Positions 1-6,986 of a DNA stretch of 17,043 bases are shown in pieces (the stretch's first letter is position 1; the number at the start of each line of letters is the position of its first letter). Under the pieces are notes generated by a model that saw only the letters and a program-made list of their open reading frames with translations, had not been told where the DNA came from and did not search any database. Both the position numbers and the translations under genes were made by a program. This DNA comes from Coemansia sp. RSA 922 (lineage: Eukaryota > Kickxellomycota > Kickxellomycetes > Kickxellales > Kickxellaceae): assembly GCA_027577415.1 (NCBI GenBank), contig JANBQS010000482.1, positions 1 through 17,043 on the forward strand, read 5' to 3'.

Positions 1-1
1 G

Positions 2-973
2 CCAGATAATGCGCGGGCTGGCAGTGGCGCAGCTGAGGGCACTACACCCACCAAACGGCCCCGCGGCAACACGCTCAACACTGCCTTGCCTGGACTTTTA
101 TCCTCGCCGCTTACTTCGCACAAGCCGCTTTTTTCCTACAACCCGCGGAGACGGGGACAAGTCTCCACCACGGGCAGCCGGCCTGTACCGAAAGGCCCAA
201 TGTCCTCGCCACCATATGCCAGGACAGCAGGCAGAGTGACAGGCGCGGCGCCAAGCGCGAGCGCTGCAGTTGCAAGGGTTTCCGCAGCACCAATCATACT
301 TCCCAGTTCGCAAGAGACTCGGCTGGACTTTAGCGACCCACCTTACATGCCAGAGGATGATGGTGAGCTGCTTTGCCTTGGAACACATCCGGAGGAGGGC
401 GAGAGCGAGCACAAGGACGAGGGCGCTGCTACTGGCGGCGGCGGCGGCGACACTTGGGATTTTGTATTGCAAACGCCAGCTAGGCCAATGCAGCAGTATC
501 CCGAGTGGCCAAGGGAGGCGAGCGACAGCGGCGGCAGCGGGAAGGAGAACGGAAGCGTCAGTGCGCAGCCCACCCCTGATTTGCAGCGCATATTGGATGC
601 AGTGGGCGACTGCGAGCCCTGCCGATCGTTCTACTCTGTGCCTGGGTTGGTTCTCCCTAGGCGCGACCCAAGCACGCTCTGCCAGCATGGCAGCGGCAGC
701 CGCAGGAGCAAAGGCAAGGCTGCTGGTGCGCCATGTGATGGGCCGTCTGCGATGCCGCTGAGGCACTACAGGGACTCAATGTCGGCGCCTCGTCCGGAAC
801 GAGTCGCGACTAGCAGCAGTCGCCCAGAGCCTATCAGGCAGCCGCCTAGAAGCGAGCAGCGCCGGCCTACTACGCCAGACCACTTCTGGGATATCGACTA
901 CTTTCCGCCTATCAACGCCCTGGGCGTCGACACCTTCCGCAGGGACAAGCACCAGAACTCCGACTCTAGCTAA
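2..973 (+). CDS. Sae2/CtIP/Ctp1-like DNA-end resection factor, 5'-truncated by the window edge
   Basis: The frame is open from base 2 to a TAA at 971-973, giving 323 visible residues and no start codon, so the N-terminus lies outside the window. Most of the protein is low-complexity Ser/Pro/Gly/Arg sequence. The C-terminal part has the order expected of the Sae2/CtIP/Ctp1 C-terminal domain: a CxxC followed by FY (CEPCRSFY, bases 611-634), a downstream LC (about 680), an R-H-x-R element (LRHYRD, about 758-775) and TTPDHFWDIDYFP (about 869-907), compared with TPxxFWxxxFP in the family. In known members this region binds DNA and stimulates the Mre11 nuclease to open DNA ends for homologous recombination in the nucleus. 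The spacing between these elements is longer than I expect, so the assignment rests on short motifs. The CtIP N-terminal coiled coil cannot be checked here. I see no intron in the visible part. Confidence 0.55.
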   Translation, partial: PDNARAGSGAAEGTTPTKRPRGNTLNTALPGLLSSPLTSHKPLFSYNPRRRGQVSTTGSRPVPKGPMSSPPYARTAGRVTGAAPSASAAVARVSAAPIILPSSQETRLDFSDPPYMPEDDGELLCLGTHPEEGESEHKDEGAATGGGGGDTWDFVLQTPARPMQQYPEWPREASDSGGSGKENGSVSAQPTPDLQRILDAVGDCEPCRSFYSVPGLVLPRRDPSTLCQHGSGSRRSKGKAAGAPCDGPSAMPLRHYRDSMSAPRPERVATSSSRPEPIRQPPRSEQRRPTTPDHFWDIDYFPPINALGVDTFRRDKHQNSDSS

Positions 974-1190
974 ACAGCGCGGGCGCCGTTTGGCCTGATT
1001 GGCAGCGGAGTAGGGACCACATGCATTCTCTCTTTGCCCCGCCGCTCTTTTTTACCTTTTTCTTTCCAAGCATTTTGTTTTTCTACTTTCTTTTGGCTGT
1101 ACTTCAATTCATTTTCCATCTCAATGCTTAGTACGAAATCGAAGACCTCGCGCTAATCAACACACCTAGATAGTCTTTAAAGTGCCAATA
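974..1190. promoter_or_regulatory. Intergenic region: 3' end of the CtIP-like gene and promoter of TspO
   Basis: This 217 bp tandem spacer is pyrimidine-rich on the + strand, with T/C runs at about 1045-1095, typical of a fungal terminator or promoter. I see no convincing TATA box. The TspO ATG lies at 1191. An in-frame GTG at 1182 is a less likely start because nuclear genes use ATG. Confidence 0.4.
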
Positions 1191-1703
1191 ATGTCGAGCT
1201 GGTCGGTCCTGTCAGTCGCCGTTCCGCTAGGTCTTGGGCTCTATGCGTCCTTTGGCGCTTTGCGATCGGGGGCTTCAGAATGGCACACGCGTTTGCGTAA
1301 GCCTAGATACAACCCGCCACACTCTGCACTTATGCCCCTATTTGCGCTGATATTCACGCTTGAAGGCATAGCCGCGTTTCTAGTCTCCAACGAGATGATG
1401 CTAGCTCGCCATACGCCAGAGTTTGTGGCTGTGCGGGCCGGACAGCTGGGCTTGGGGTTCTACTGGTTGCAACTGACGTTTCTTATATTCTGGCCTGCTC
1501 TGCTGGCATTCGGGCCCTCGCTGAAACTGGCTTTGGCTAATATCACCGTGGCTATGCTGTTTCAATTGGCTGCTATGGTTGAGTTCTTTCGTCTGACTAT
1601 TTCTGGTGGCATGATGATGATGCTCTGCTTCTTTGCCATTTCGACTCTTACGGCGTGGAATGCTGCACTGATCCAAGCAAGGAGCGGAATATTACCACTC
1701 TAG
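1191..1703 (+). CDS. TSPO: TspO/MBR (peripheral benzodiazepine receptor) family membrane protein
   Basis: This is a 170-residue intronless protein, close to the usual family length of 150-190. It begins at the first ATG and ends with TAG at 1701-1703. It has five hydrophobic segments (about residues 5-25, 46-68, 84-108, 112-133 and 137-160), as in TspO. The signature loop after helix 1 is present: W31-x3-L35-x-K37-P38-x3-N41-P42-P43. TspO proteins sit in the outer mitochondrial or other membranes and bind porphyrins and sterols. The last helix normally carries a PY-x-W-x2-FA-x2-LN motif. Here it reads as a run of four methionines, then FFAIST and WNAAL, so the Pro-Tyr pair is missing while a Trp-Asn resembling the end of the motif remains. 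The gene converges on the small - strand gene at 1812 with a 108 bp gap. Confidence 0.85.
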   Translation: MSSWSVLSVAVPLGLGLYASFGALRSGASEWHTRLRKPRYNPPHSALMPLFALIFTLEGIAAFLVSNEMMLARHTPEFVAVRAGQLGLGFYWLQLTFLIFWPALLAFGPSLKLALANITVAMLFQLAAMVEFFRLTISGGMMMMLCFFAISTLTAWNAALIQARSGILPL

Positions 1704-1766
1704 ACATAAAACGTTATTTTGTATTTACGCGCATGTATCAATGTCCACATATATTATTTGAATAGA

Positions 1767-1820
1767 AACCAAGTTTAGAAAATACTAGTACTATATGTTA
1801 CTTAAACTTGGTTAACCAAG
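1767..1820. repeat. Inverted repeat and nested 14 bp palindrome between convergent genes
   Basis: An 11 bp arm AACCAAGTTTA at 1767-1777 is matched by its exact reverse complement TAAACTTGGTT at 1803-1813, with a 25 nt spacer. The right arm also lies within a perfect 14 bp palindrome, CTTGGTTAACCAAG, at 1807-1820. The TAA stop codon of the - strand small gene (1812-1814) is inside that palindrome. The position, at the meeting point of two convergent 3' ends, would suit a structured 3'-end element shared by both genes. That role is inference. Confidence 0.6.
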
Positions 1821-2150
1821 GCTCCGTCTGGTCATACAAAGTGAATTTAACTTTGGTCCCTTGGGAAAAACGTTGATTTCTACCAAGCCCTTTACCTTCG
1901 CCCCATTGTTTTTTCCGCCGCTGCTAACCTTGAATGAATTAGAGCTGGTACCAACCTCAGTAAATCCATACACTCTTACATTTCCTTCTTTACTTTTTCC
2001 TACTATTGCTATTACAGCATTGTAAACATCATCTAAATTTGCTGGATTTGTACAGTTCAACTTAGGATACTTTGTGGTTGAAGGTTTATACGTCATGGTT
2101 TTATTGTCAAGGGTATATTCATACACGGGTACTTCGATTTCTTCCATCAT
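1812..2150 (-). CDS. Unrecognised 112-residue protein (orphan gene A)
   Basis: I do not recognise this protein. Read from the ATG at 2150 it has 112 residues and ends at TAA (1812-1814). The same frame is open upstream to an ATG at 2354, but that extension would be low-complexity and would translate the likely TATA box, so I prefer 2150. The visible outline is a beta strand at the start (IEVPVYEYT), a second strand (MTYKPS), an amphipathic helix (LDDVYNAVIAIV), a strand (NVRVYGF), a Gly/Ser/Asn/Lys-rich loop and a final strand (GLVEINVFP). There is no signal peptide or membrane segment. Codon third positions are A/T-rich, unlike the flanking TspO and kinase genes. It is the downstream member of a tandem pair with the gene at 2588-2947, which has a similar outline. 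An in-phase TATA box just upstream supports it as a real gene. Confidence 0.6.
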   Translation of the reverse strand: MMEEIEVPVYEYTLDNKTMTYKPSTTKYPKLNCTNPANLDDVYNAVIAIVGKSKEGNVRVYGFTEVGTSSNSFKVSSGGKNNGAKVKGLVEINVFPKGPKLNSLCMTRRSLG

Positions 2151-2587
2151 GCGTTGACGATATTCAGTTGGGTAATAGACGTTGGTGAAAAAGTGAATGA
2201 ATATATATAAAAAATACTGAGAAAGAAAAAAAAGAGGATGGCAACTGTCTTGTTTCCTTTTATAGGTTGAAGAAGGTGGGGGAAAAGTGGGGCGATTTTT
2301 TTTTTCTTCTTCTTGGTTGACTGGAGAGGATGGCTTTGAAGATTCGAAACCCAAAGGCCTGGTCGATTTTTTTTTCTTCTTTGGAAATCCGGAATTCAGC
2401 CATCATGTGGTGAGGCCAAAGCCCCTCTTTGCTTAAAGCCTCCAGAAAAGAGAGGACGAACAGGCTCACCTGACATGTCACTGACTGTAGGATCAGGTAA
2501 ATCACAGCGATTGGTTGTCTATATATTGAATTATATGTTAACGAAACAAAAAAGTAGTCTATTGTAAGGCGAAGTACTCCTTGTATA
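2151..2587. other. Intergenic region between the two orphan genes
   Basis: This 437 bp spacer holds the gene A TATA box, two similar T9-TTCTTCTT tracts (about 2297-2315 and 2367-2382), and the 3' flank of the gene at 2588. Open frames here on the - strand are low-complexity or overlap known genes in other frames. I see no further gene. Confidence 0.5.
2201..2214 (-). promoter_or_regulatory. TATA box of orphan gene A
   Basis: On the - strand this reads as T-rich sequence running into TTATATATAT, about 50-65 nt upstream of the ATG at 2150. This is a normal distance for a fungal TATA element with a short leader, and it supports the shorter start of gene A. Confidence 0.5.
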
Positions 2588-2947
2588 TTATGCATAGGGA
2601 GGTGGTGCGTCGTACTGTCCGTCTTTGTCAAAGTAATCTTTCAAGTTGGAATCATATCCTCCAACAGTTTCACCAGCTTTAAACATTGACACAAATTTAT
2701 CGTGCACCAAGTAAATCTTTACTACACTAGTCGTATCACAGCCACCGGGTAAGCTGTGAGGAGAATCAAATTCCAACATTTTTGGCTTTCCGTCAACCCT
2801 TACATATAAGTTAACGTATTTTTTGAATTCTGAAAGCCCCATTGTCTCCATTATGTAATCCCCCATATATCCTAGACGTGGGCTTGATATATGCAGGTTT
2901 CTGCGATAATCTGGGTTCATGTAAAGAATAACTTGAACTTCTATCAT
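2588..2947 (-). CDS. Unrecognised 119-residue protein with a C-terminal PPxY motif (orphan gene B)
   Basis: I do not recognise this family. The ATG is at 2947 and the TAA at 2588-2590, giving 119 residues with no intron. The outline resembles gene A: an opening strand IEVQVILYM, a second strand (NLHISS), a helix (LSEFKKYVNLYV), a strand (PKMLEF), a Gly-containing loop and a strand (SVVKIYLVHD). A charged Asp/Gly/Tyr-rich tail then ends in DAPPPYA. PPPY is a PPxY motif, the known ligand of WW domains such as those of Nedd4/Rsp5 ubiquitin ligases. Whether it binds one is inference. Like gene A it is AT-rich and lacks a signal peptide or membrane helix. A TATA box lies about 123 nt upstream. The two genes could be diverged paralogues from a tandem duplication. 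Confidence 0.65.
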   Translation of the reverse strand: MIEVQVILYMNPDYRRNLHISSPRLGYMGDYIMETMGLSEFKKYVNLYVRVDGKPKMLEFDSPHSLPGGCDTTSVVKIYLVHDKFVSMFKAGETVGGYDSNLKDYFDKDGQYDAPPPYA

Positions 2948-3069
2948 GGTAATACGCTAGAGATAATTAGCAAAAAAAAAAAAGTGGATTGATACGATGG
3001 AAGCCGGTGATGATGAAGATGGAAATAATAAAATAAAAAGAATAGGTTCATGTCTCCACTAGCCTCCCC

Positions 3070-3078
3070 TTTTTTATA
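3070..3078 (-). promoter_or_regulatory. TATA box of orphan gene B
   Basis: The - strand reads TATAAAAAA followed by a GGGGAGG run, 123 nt or so upstream of the gene B ATG at 2947. It is a clean TATA consensus at a plausible fungal distance. Confidence 0.5.
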
Positions 3079-4071
3079 GTACACTAGCCGTCAGCAGGCA
3101 TAGAAGAATAGTGCCGCGAATAGCAGATATTCTCTCAGTCTATCAAAATCTTCGTTATCAAACCAATAGTGGTGCAGCCCCCACCCCCAGACTGCCTTTC
3201 TCAAAAAGACTAGACCGACTGACCAAAAAAAAAAGGGGGCCAGATGATAGAGGGCAACTGATCAAAAACAAAGAAAAGCACGCCATTAGCGTTGACTGGA
3301 GACTGACTGTGACGGGCAAAAAAACAAAGAGGGCTTTAAAAAGACCGAGTAGTGCAAGTGTAGTGGCAGCCAATGATCCATATCATAATGCTCGCGTGCA
3401 CATTTTTATAGGTCTGTTGATTCACGTTGATTGCAAAAAAGGGGAACGTGCTCAGAGGGGTTGGTTGACTGCAAGACACGTCCCCACCACACAAATTGGG
3501 CTTCTTTTTTTAGCAAGACATCCTACTGACATCCAGGCTCATGATTGCGAGAAATTGGATGTGGGGGGAGCGGGGGCTGGCCATGACTGGAGGAAAAGAA
3601 AAGTGCCTATTAATAAAACTGAACCAGACATTTTTTTTGGTATGGAGAGGCCCTGCAATCCGCATTACAGAAACGGATGCCGGAGGATGCAGTGTCGTGT
3701 GAGAAGGACAGACCGGCAAAGGGTGGCTGCATCAATTACGCAGGCCCTCCCCCAAGGATTTTGATAAAGTGATTCACCAAATTTTTTTCCAAAGTATCAT
3801 CGTGACCCGCGGGCAAACGGAGTGATGACCAGCGGGATGGGGTGCAGATGACTCGCGCCACGGCCTTTGTGAGGGGCGCTTGGAAAAAAAATAGGGGGGT
3901 TGCAGCTGATTCACGCGGCAAAAAGTGCCGAAAAAGACGACGAAGGGGGAGCCGAAAATAGCAGAAGGAGTGCTCCTTTTCTCTGCTCGCTCTCGCCCTC
4001 AATACTTTTTTTTTTCTGTTCATTTAATACTTTTTTTGCACGCTCCAGTTCGGTTCTGCGCAGTACGCATA

Positions 4072-4140
4072 TTATAAAGGCCCAGCTCTCTCTCTCTCAA
4101 GCCACACACCAACCTCCCTTTTTTTTTCTTCTCTTTTCTT
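4072..4140 (+). promoter_or_regulatory. Putative core promoter of the kinase gene
   Basis: A TATAAAG element is followed by a CT dinucleotide repeat and then pyrimidine-rich sequence. This is a common fungal arrangement in which transcription starts within or after the CT-rich tract. The first ATG downstream is the kinase start at 4312. Confidence 0.45.
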
Positions 4141-4311
4141 TTGTCTTCACACCCCCTTCCCTTATTTGAAACTTTTTTTTTATTCCCACACTTTAAGAGT
4201 TCCATTTATAGCTGTTCTCGCGTACATTAACGGGCATACTCTCACTCTAGATACACCGACCTGTAAGCCGAAAAAATAGCCACACTCTCCCACGCACAAC
4301 AAGATCTCTCG

Positions 4312-5949
4312 ATGGATCATGATAGTTCTCACTTTTATGCCGCCCCGATCATAAGCAAGCTTGTTGCGGCCACCATCTCTGACGAACCCAGGTCCTCAGC
4401 CGTCGCCAGTCTACCGCCTTTGGACACCAGTCGGTGTGCGTCGCCCAGCAGCCACCGGCAGAAAGCCAAGCAGAGTGGCACAACGGGATTAGCATCTTTG
4501 TCGTCGTCTGACACGCTCATGTCGTTTGGCGAACAGGAAGACGTAGGATTAACGATGGAGGTGCGTGTAGATCGTAACAAAGTGATTGGCAATGGGCAGT
4601 ACTCGACAGTGTGCTTTGCGACTCTCGAACGGACAGGAAACAGAAAGCAGGCGAGCAGCGTGTGTGCGATCAAGATACCGCATGCCAATAACCTGGACGC
4701 ACGCGAGTTGGGCCTGATAGAAGCAGCGGCACTGGCACAGCTCGGTCCAGCGCCTACGGCTGTAGTCGAGTGCTTTGGCTTGGTTAACCTGCGTGAGGCT
4801 GATGAGCGTGGCGTGTGCCCGGTTCGCAGCTGGGCTGAGGCTGGCGCACAGGCCATTGCTGGCGGTGGAGGCGAGTGGGCACTTGTGCTCGAATACTGTG
4901 AGCGCGGACCATGCTGGCAGTGGATGTCTGAGAATAAGGCTGCCATGGACGCAGAGTTATTCTTCCTTTGGGCCAGACAGCTCACGCTGGCACTCATCGC
5001 TCTTCGCAGTGCTGGCTTGGCGCACAAGGATATCAAGGGTCACAATATGCTGGTAAGTCCTATTTCGAATGCCTGTGTTCTACTAATGTGGCGGAAAACT
5101 AAATGCCTGCTTTCAGCCATATGCCTCGTGATCGCGTCTCTTTGTCCAAGCCTTTCAATTGTCCTCCTCAGCACAAGAATAAGCATATGGTACTCAAATT
5201 TACTCCTTTTTTCTCTTTCTCTGTAGCTTGACCGTAACGGCGACATCCGCCTGGCGGACTTTACTGCGGCGCAGTTCTCAGCTCAAGCCCTGGCGACAGC
5301 GCAAGAGACTTGTCCCGAGTTTGATCCAGCGTCGTTCCCGGCATACACGGACTTTAGCGGCACTATCCCGTACAGCGCGCCCGAGACGCTAGTAGCATCG
5401 CCAACAGGGAACAATGCTGCGGCATTGTCGGCGGATGACTTGCACAAGGCTGACGTCTATTCGCTGGGGGTGTCATTGTACACAATGTTTGTCAGTGGCC
5501 GCGAGCCCTACGCGACAGTGAAGAGCAGCGTTGAGCAGATGCTGCTGGCTGCCAAGGGTGCTTTTTGGGAGTGGGAGGAGCGACACAGCATTTCGTCGCT
5601 GCCTAATCGCTCGCCTGGCAATACCGCTCCCGCGTCGCCGCTCGACGGGCCCTCTGGTCGCTGCACGCAGCCTCCATCGCCAGTGTCTGCTACTGCTACG
5701 CTGGATCATGGCTTGTCTCGTAGTCTGAGCCTTACGCTTGGACCCAAACCATTACGCCGTCGTCGTACTCTTAAAAGCCGAAAGGCTACGCCTAGAGAGT
5801 TTAGAACCTTCCTCTCTGGCGATCCACTGCCTCCAAACATCGAGGCTCTCTTACAAAGCATGGTCAGTCCTGACCCGCATTTGCGTCCTGATGCCACAGA
5901 GATCCTGCGTATGCTCGATAGCATCGAACCCGATATCTTTGAACCGTAA
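4312..5949 (+). CDS. Serine/threonine protein kinase with a DFT motif, two exons
   Basis: Exon 1 is 4312-5052 and exon 2 is 5227-5949. The 174 nt intron begins GTAAGT and ends CTGTAG in phase 0, giving 487 residues. Residues 1-85 are a Ser-rich leader. The kinase domain has a glycine-rich loop (IGNGQYSTV, 92-100), the ATP lysine K121 in CAIK, a catalytic loop HKDIKGHN (238-245, with D240, K242 and N245), DFT at 258-260 in place of DFG, the P+1/APE region GTIPYSAPE (292-300), DVYSLG (323-328) and the late Arg R467. The Lys, both Asp and the Asn are kept, so activity is plausible despite the Gly to Thr change. A Ser/Pro-rich insert of about 70 residues with a basic RRRR stretch splits the C-lobe (about 366-438). 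HKD instead of HRD and the long activation loop do not let me name the subfamily. It converges on ESS1, 129 bp away. Confidence 0.85.
5053..5226 (+). other. Intron of the kinase gene, open in frame until the acceptor
   Basis: The donor is GTAAGT and the acceptor is TTTCTCTGTAG after a long pyrimidine tract. Splicing joins HNML to LDRNGDIRLADF, restoring the normal kinase subdomain VI-VII sequence. The intron length is a multiple of three and it has no in-frame stop until the TAG of its own acceptor. A retained intron would therefore add a hydrophobic tail of 57 residues and end the protein before the DFT motif. Confidence 0.85.
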
Positions 5950-6078
5950 ATTTTTTCTTTTCCATCTGTAACATCTTCATGCCCCTTTTTTTTCCGTATC
6001 TCGTTCTTTTTTCTTCTTCTTTTGTAGCACTTTTTATAATATTAACCTTATTCGACGTGTATAGAGAGACTGCAAACT

Positions 6079-6682
6079 TTATTTCGTGCGCAAGATTATG
6101 TGATACCCGCTATCGCTCTTGACAGGCCCACTGATCTGACCGACTTTCAAAGAGAGTACGGCTTGTTCAAATGCCTTTTGCATTTTGCCACGACCAAAGA
6201 ATCCCAAATCGCCATTATGTCTAGCGCTCGAACAATCCGACTCCTCAGCAGCTAGCTTCGCAAACCTAGCCAGCTTCTCCTTTGCAGGCATACGAGCCTC
6301 GAGTTCTTCCTCTGTCTCGTCGCCTACGGGTTTGCCAATAATCTGTTGGCGAATATCTCTGACTTTTTCTTTGGCTTCTTCTGGAGTCCGCTCGATAGGC
6401 ACTTTTTTCCATGACATTGGGTTGCGTGACTGAATGTGTTTGGCTAATATGTGACTGGCGCGCATTTCAACTTCCTTTTCGGCGCTAGGTGGTTCCCACA
6501 CGCTTTCGCCGGTTACTCGGTTAAAGTAATAATCTATGCCGCGAGACTTTGACGTACGTACTTCCCAGTTGGGAGGTAGTGCTGAGCGCTCCTAATGAAA
6601 AAATTAGTTAGATTGCATGTGTGAGTAATTTTAAAGTGTAATCGGTGTTGCTATTCTTAAAGTTGTTCGAATTTCATACCAT
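6079..6682 (-). CDS. ESS1: PIN1/ESS1-type WW-parvulin peptidyl-prolyl isomerase, two exons
   Basis: Exon 2 is 6591-6079. I place exon 1 at 6682-6680, a lone ATG followed directly by the donor GTATGA. The 88 nt intron ends CTAACTAAT...CATTAG, with a good branch site, and the phase is 0. The product is 171 residues. The WW domain runs from L6-P7-P8-x-W10 through YYFN (22-25) to W33-E34-P35-P36, and binds phospho-Ser/Thr-Pro. The parvulin domain keeps H48 in SHILAKH, K52, R57, C121 in DCSS, S162 and H165, matching human H59, K63, R68, C113, S154 and H157. The position of human R69 is Asn (N58). About 19 extra residues, highly charged, lie between the SRNP loop and DCSS. ESS1 isomerises phosphorylated Ser-Pro bonds, notably in the RNA polymerase II tail. 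Confidence 0.9.
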
Positions 6683-6986
6683 TTTTATAGAGAGCGATAT
6701 ATAACAAAGATAAAAAAATTGATAATAAAAAAGTATACTAGAGAAGAAAAAAGGCTTGCGGGAATCCAAAAAGTACCCTTGTCCCAAAAAAACACTCTTC
6801 AGCCAATTATATGGCCCAGCGATTAGGTTATCGAGGATTGCACAGACGTCCCCCGCATTCATAAAGATGACAAAGCTGCACGAGTAAGAGAGTTCCTCTT
6901 TCTTTTCTTTTATCTCTCGGCCTATTCCTTCCTATATAATTTTCCCCCTTGTATTCGCCTCTTAGTTTTTTTATATCTATCTGATA
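6683..6986. promoter_or_regulatory. Divergent promoter between ESS1 and the cysteine synthase
   Basis: This 304 bp region serves both genes. On the + side, TATATAAT at 6933-6940 lies about 50 nt before the cysteine synthase ATG, preceded by a CT-rich tract. On the ESS1 side there are A/T runs. The TATAAAA touching the ESS1 ATG is too close to act as its TATA box. I see no other gene. Confidence 0.5.

Larger units (their letters stand above)
2948..4311. other. Long gene-free stretch upstream of the kinase
   Basis: This stretch of about 1.36 kb holds the promoter of gene B (left end) and of the kinase (right end). It is crowded with homopolymers: A runs at about 2970-2982 and 3226-3235, and T runs at about 3631, 4006-4015, 4120 and 4175. 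The right part carries a TATAAAG at about 4072-4078 followed by a CT-repeat tract (about 4084-4100), some 240 nt before the kinase ATG. A 217-codon open frame at 3111-3764 starts at GTG, and its lysine runs come from A tracts, so I do not treat it as a gene. Confidence 0.5.

Noticed and set aside
98..766. 222-codon antisense frame over the CtIP-like gene
   Set aside because: It is a shadow of the GC-rich coding frame on the + strand, with Arg/Ala-rich junk composition.
2151..2354. N-terminal extension of orphan gene A to an ATG at 2354
   Set aside because: It would translate through the TATA element and low-complexity T-rich DNA; the ATG at 2150 gives a compact protein similar to gene B.
2260..2631. 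123-codon - strand frame between the orphan genes
   Set aside because: It overlaps the 3' end of gene B and the A-tracts, and has no credible sequence features.
3111..3764. 217-codon + strand open frame
   Set aside because: It starts at GTG, has Lys runs created by poly-A tracts, shows no domain or intron signal, and lies in promoter-like DNA.
4335..5036. 233-codon antisense frame opposite kinase exon 1
   Set aside because: The + strand has clear kinase motifs; the antisense frame is a by-product.
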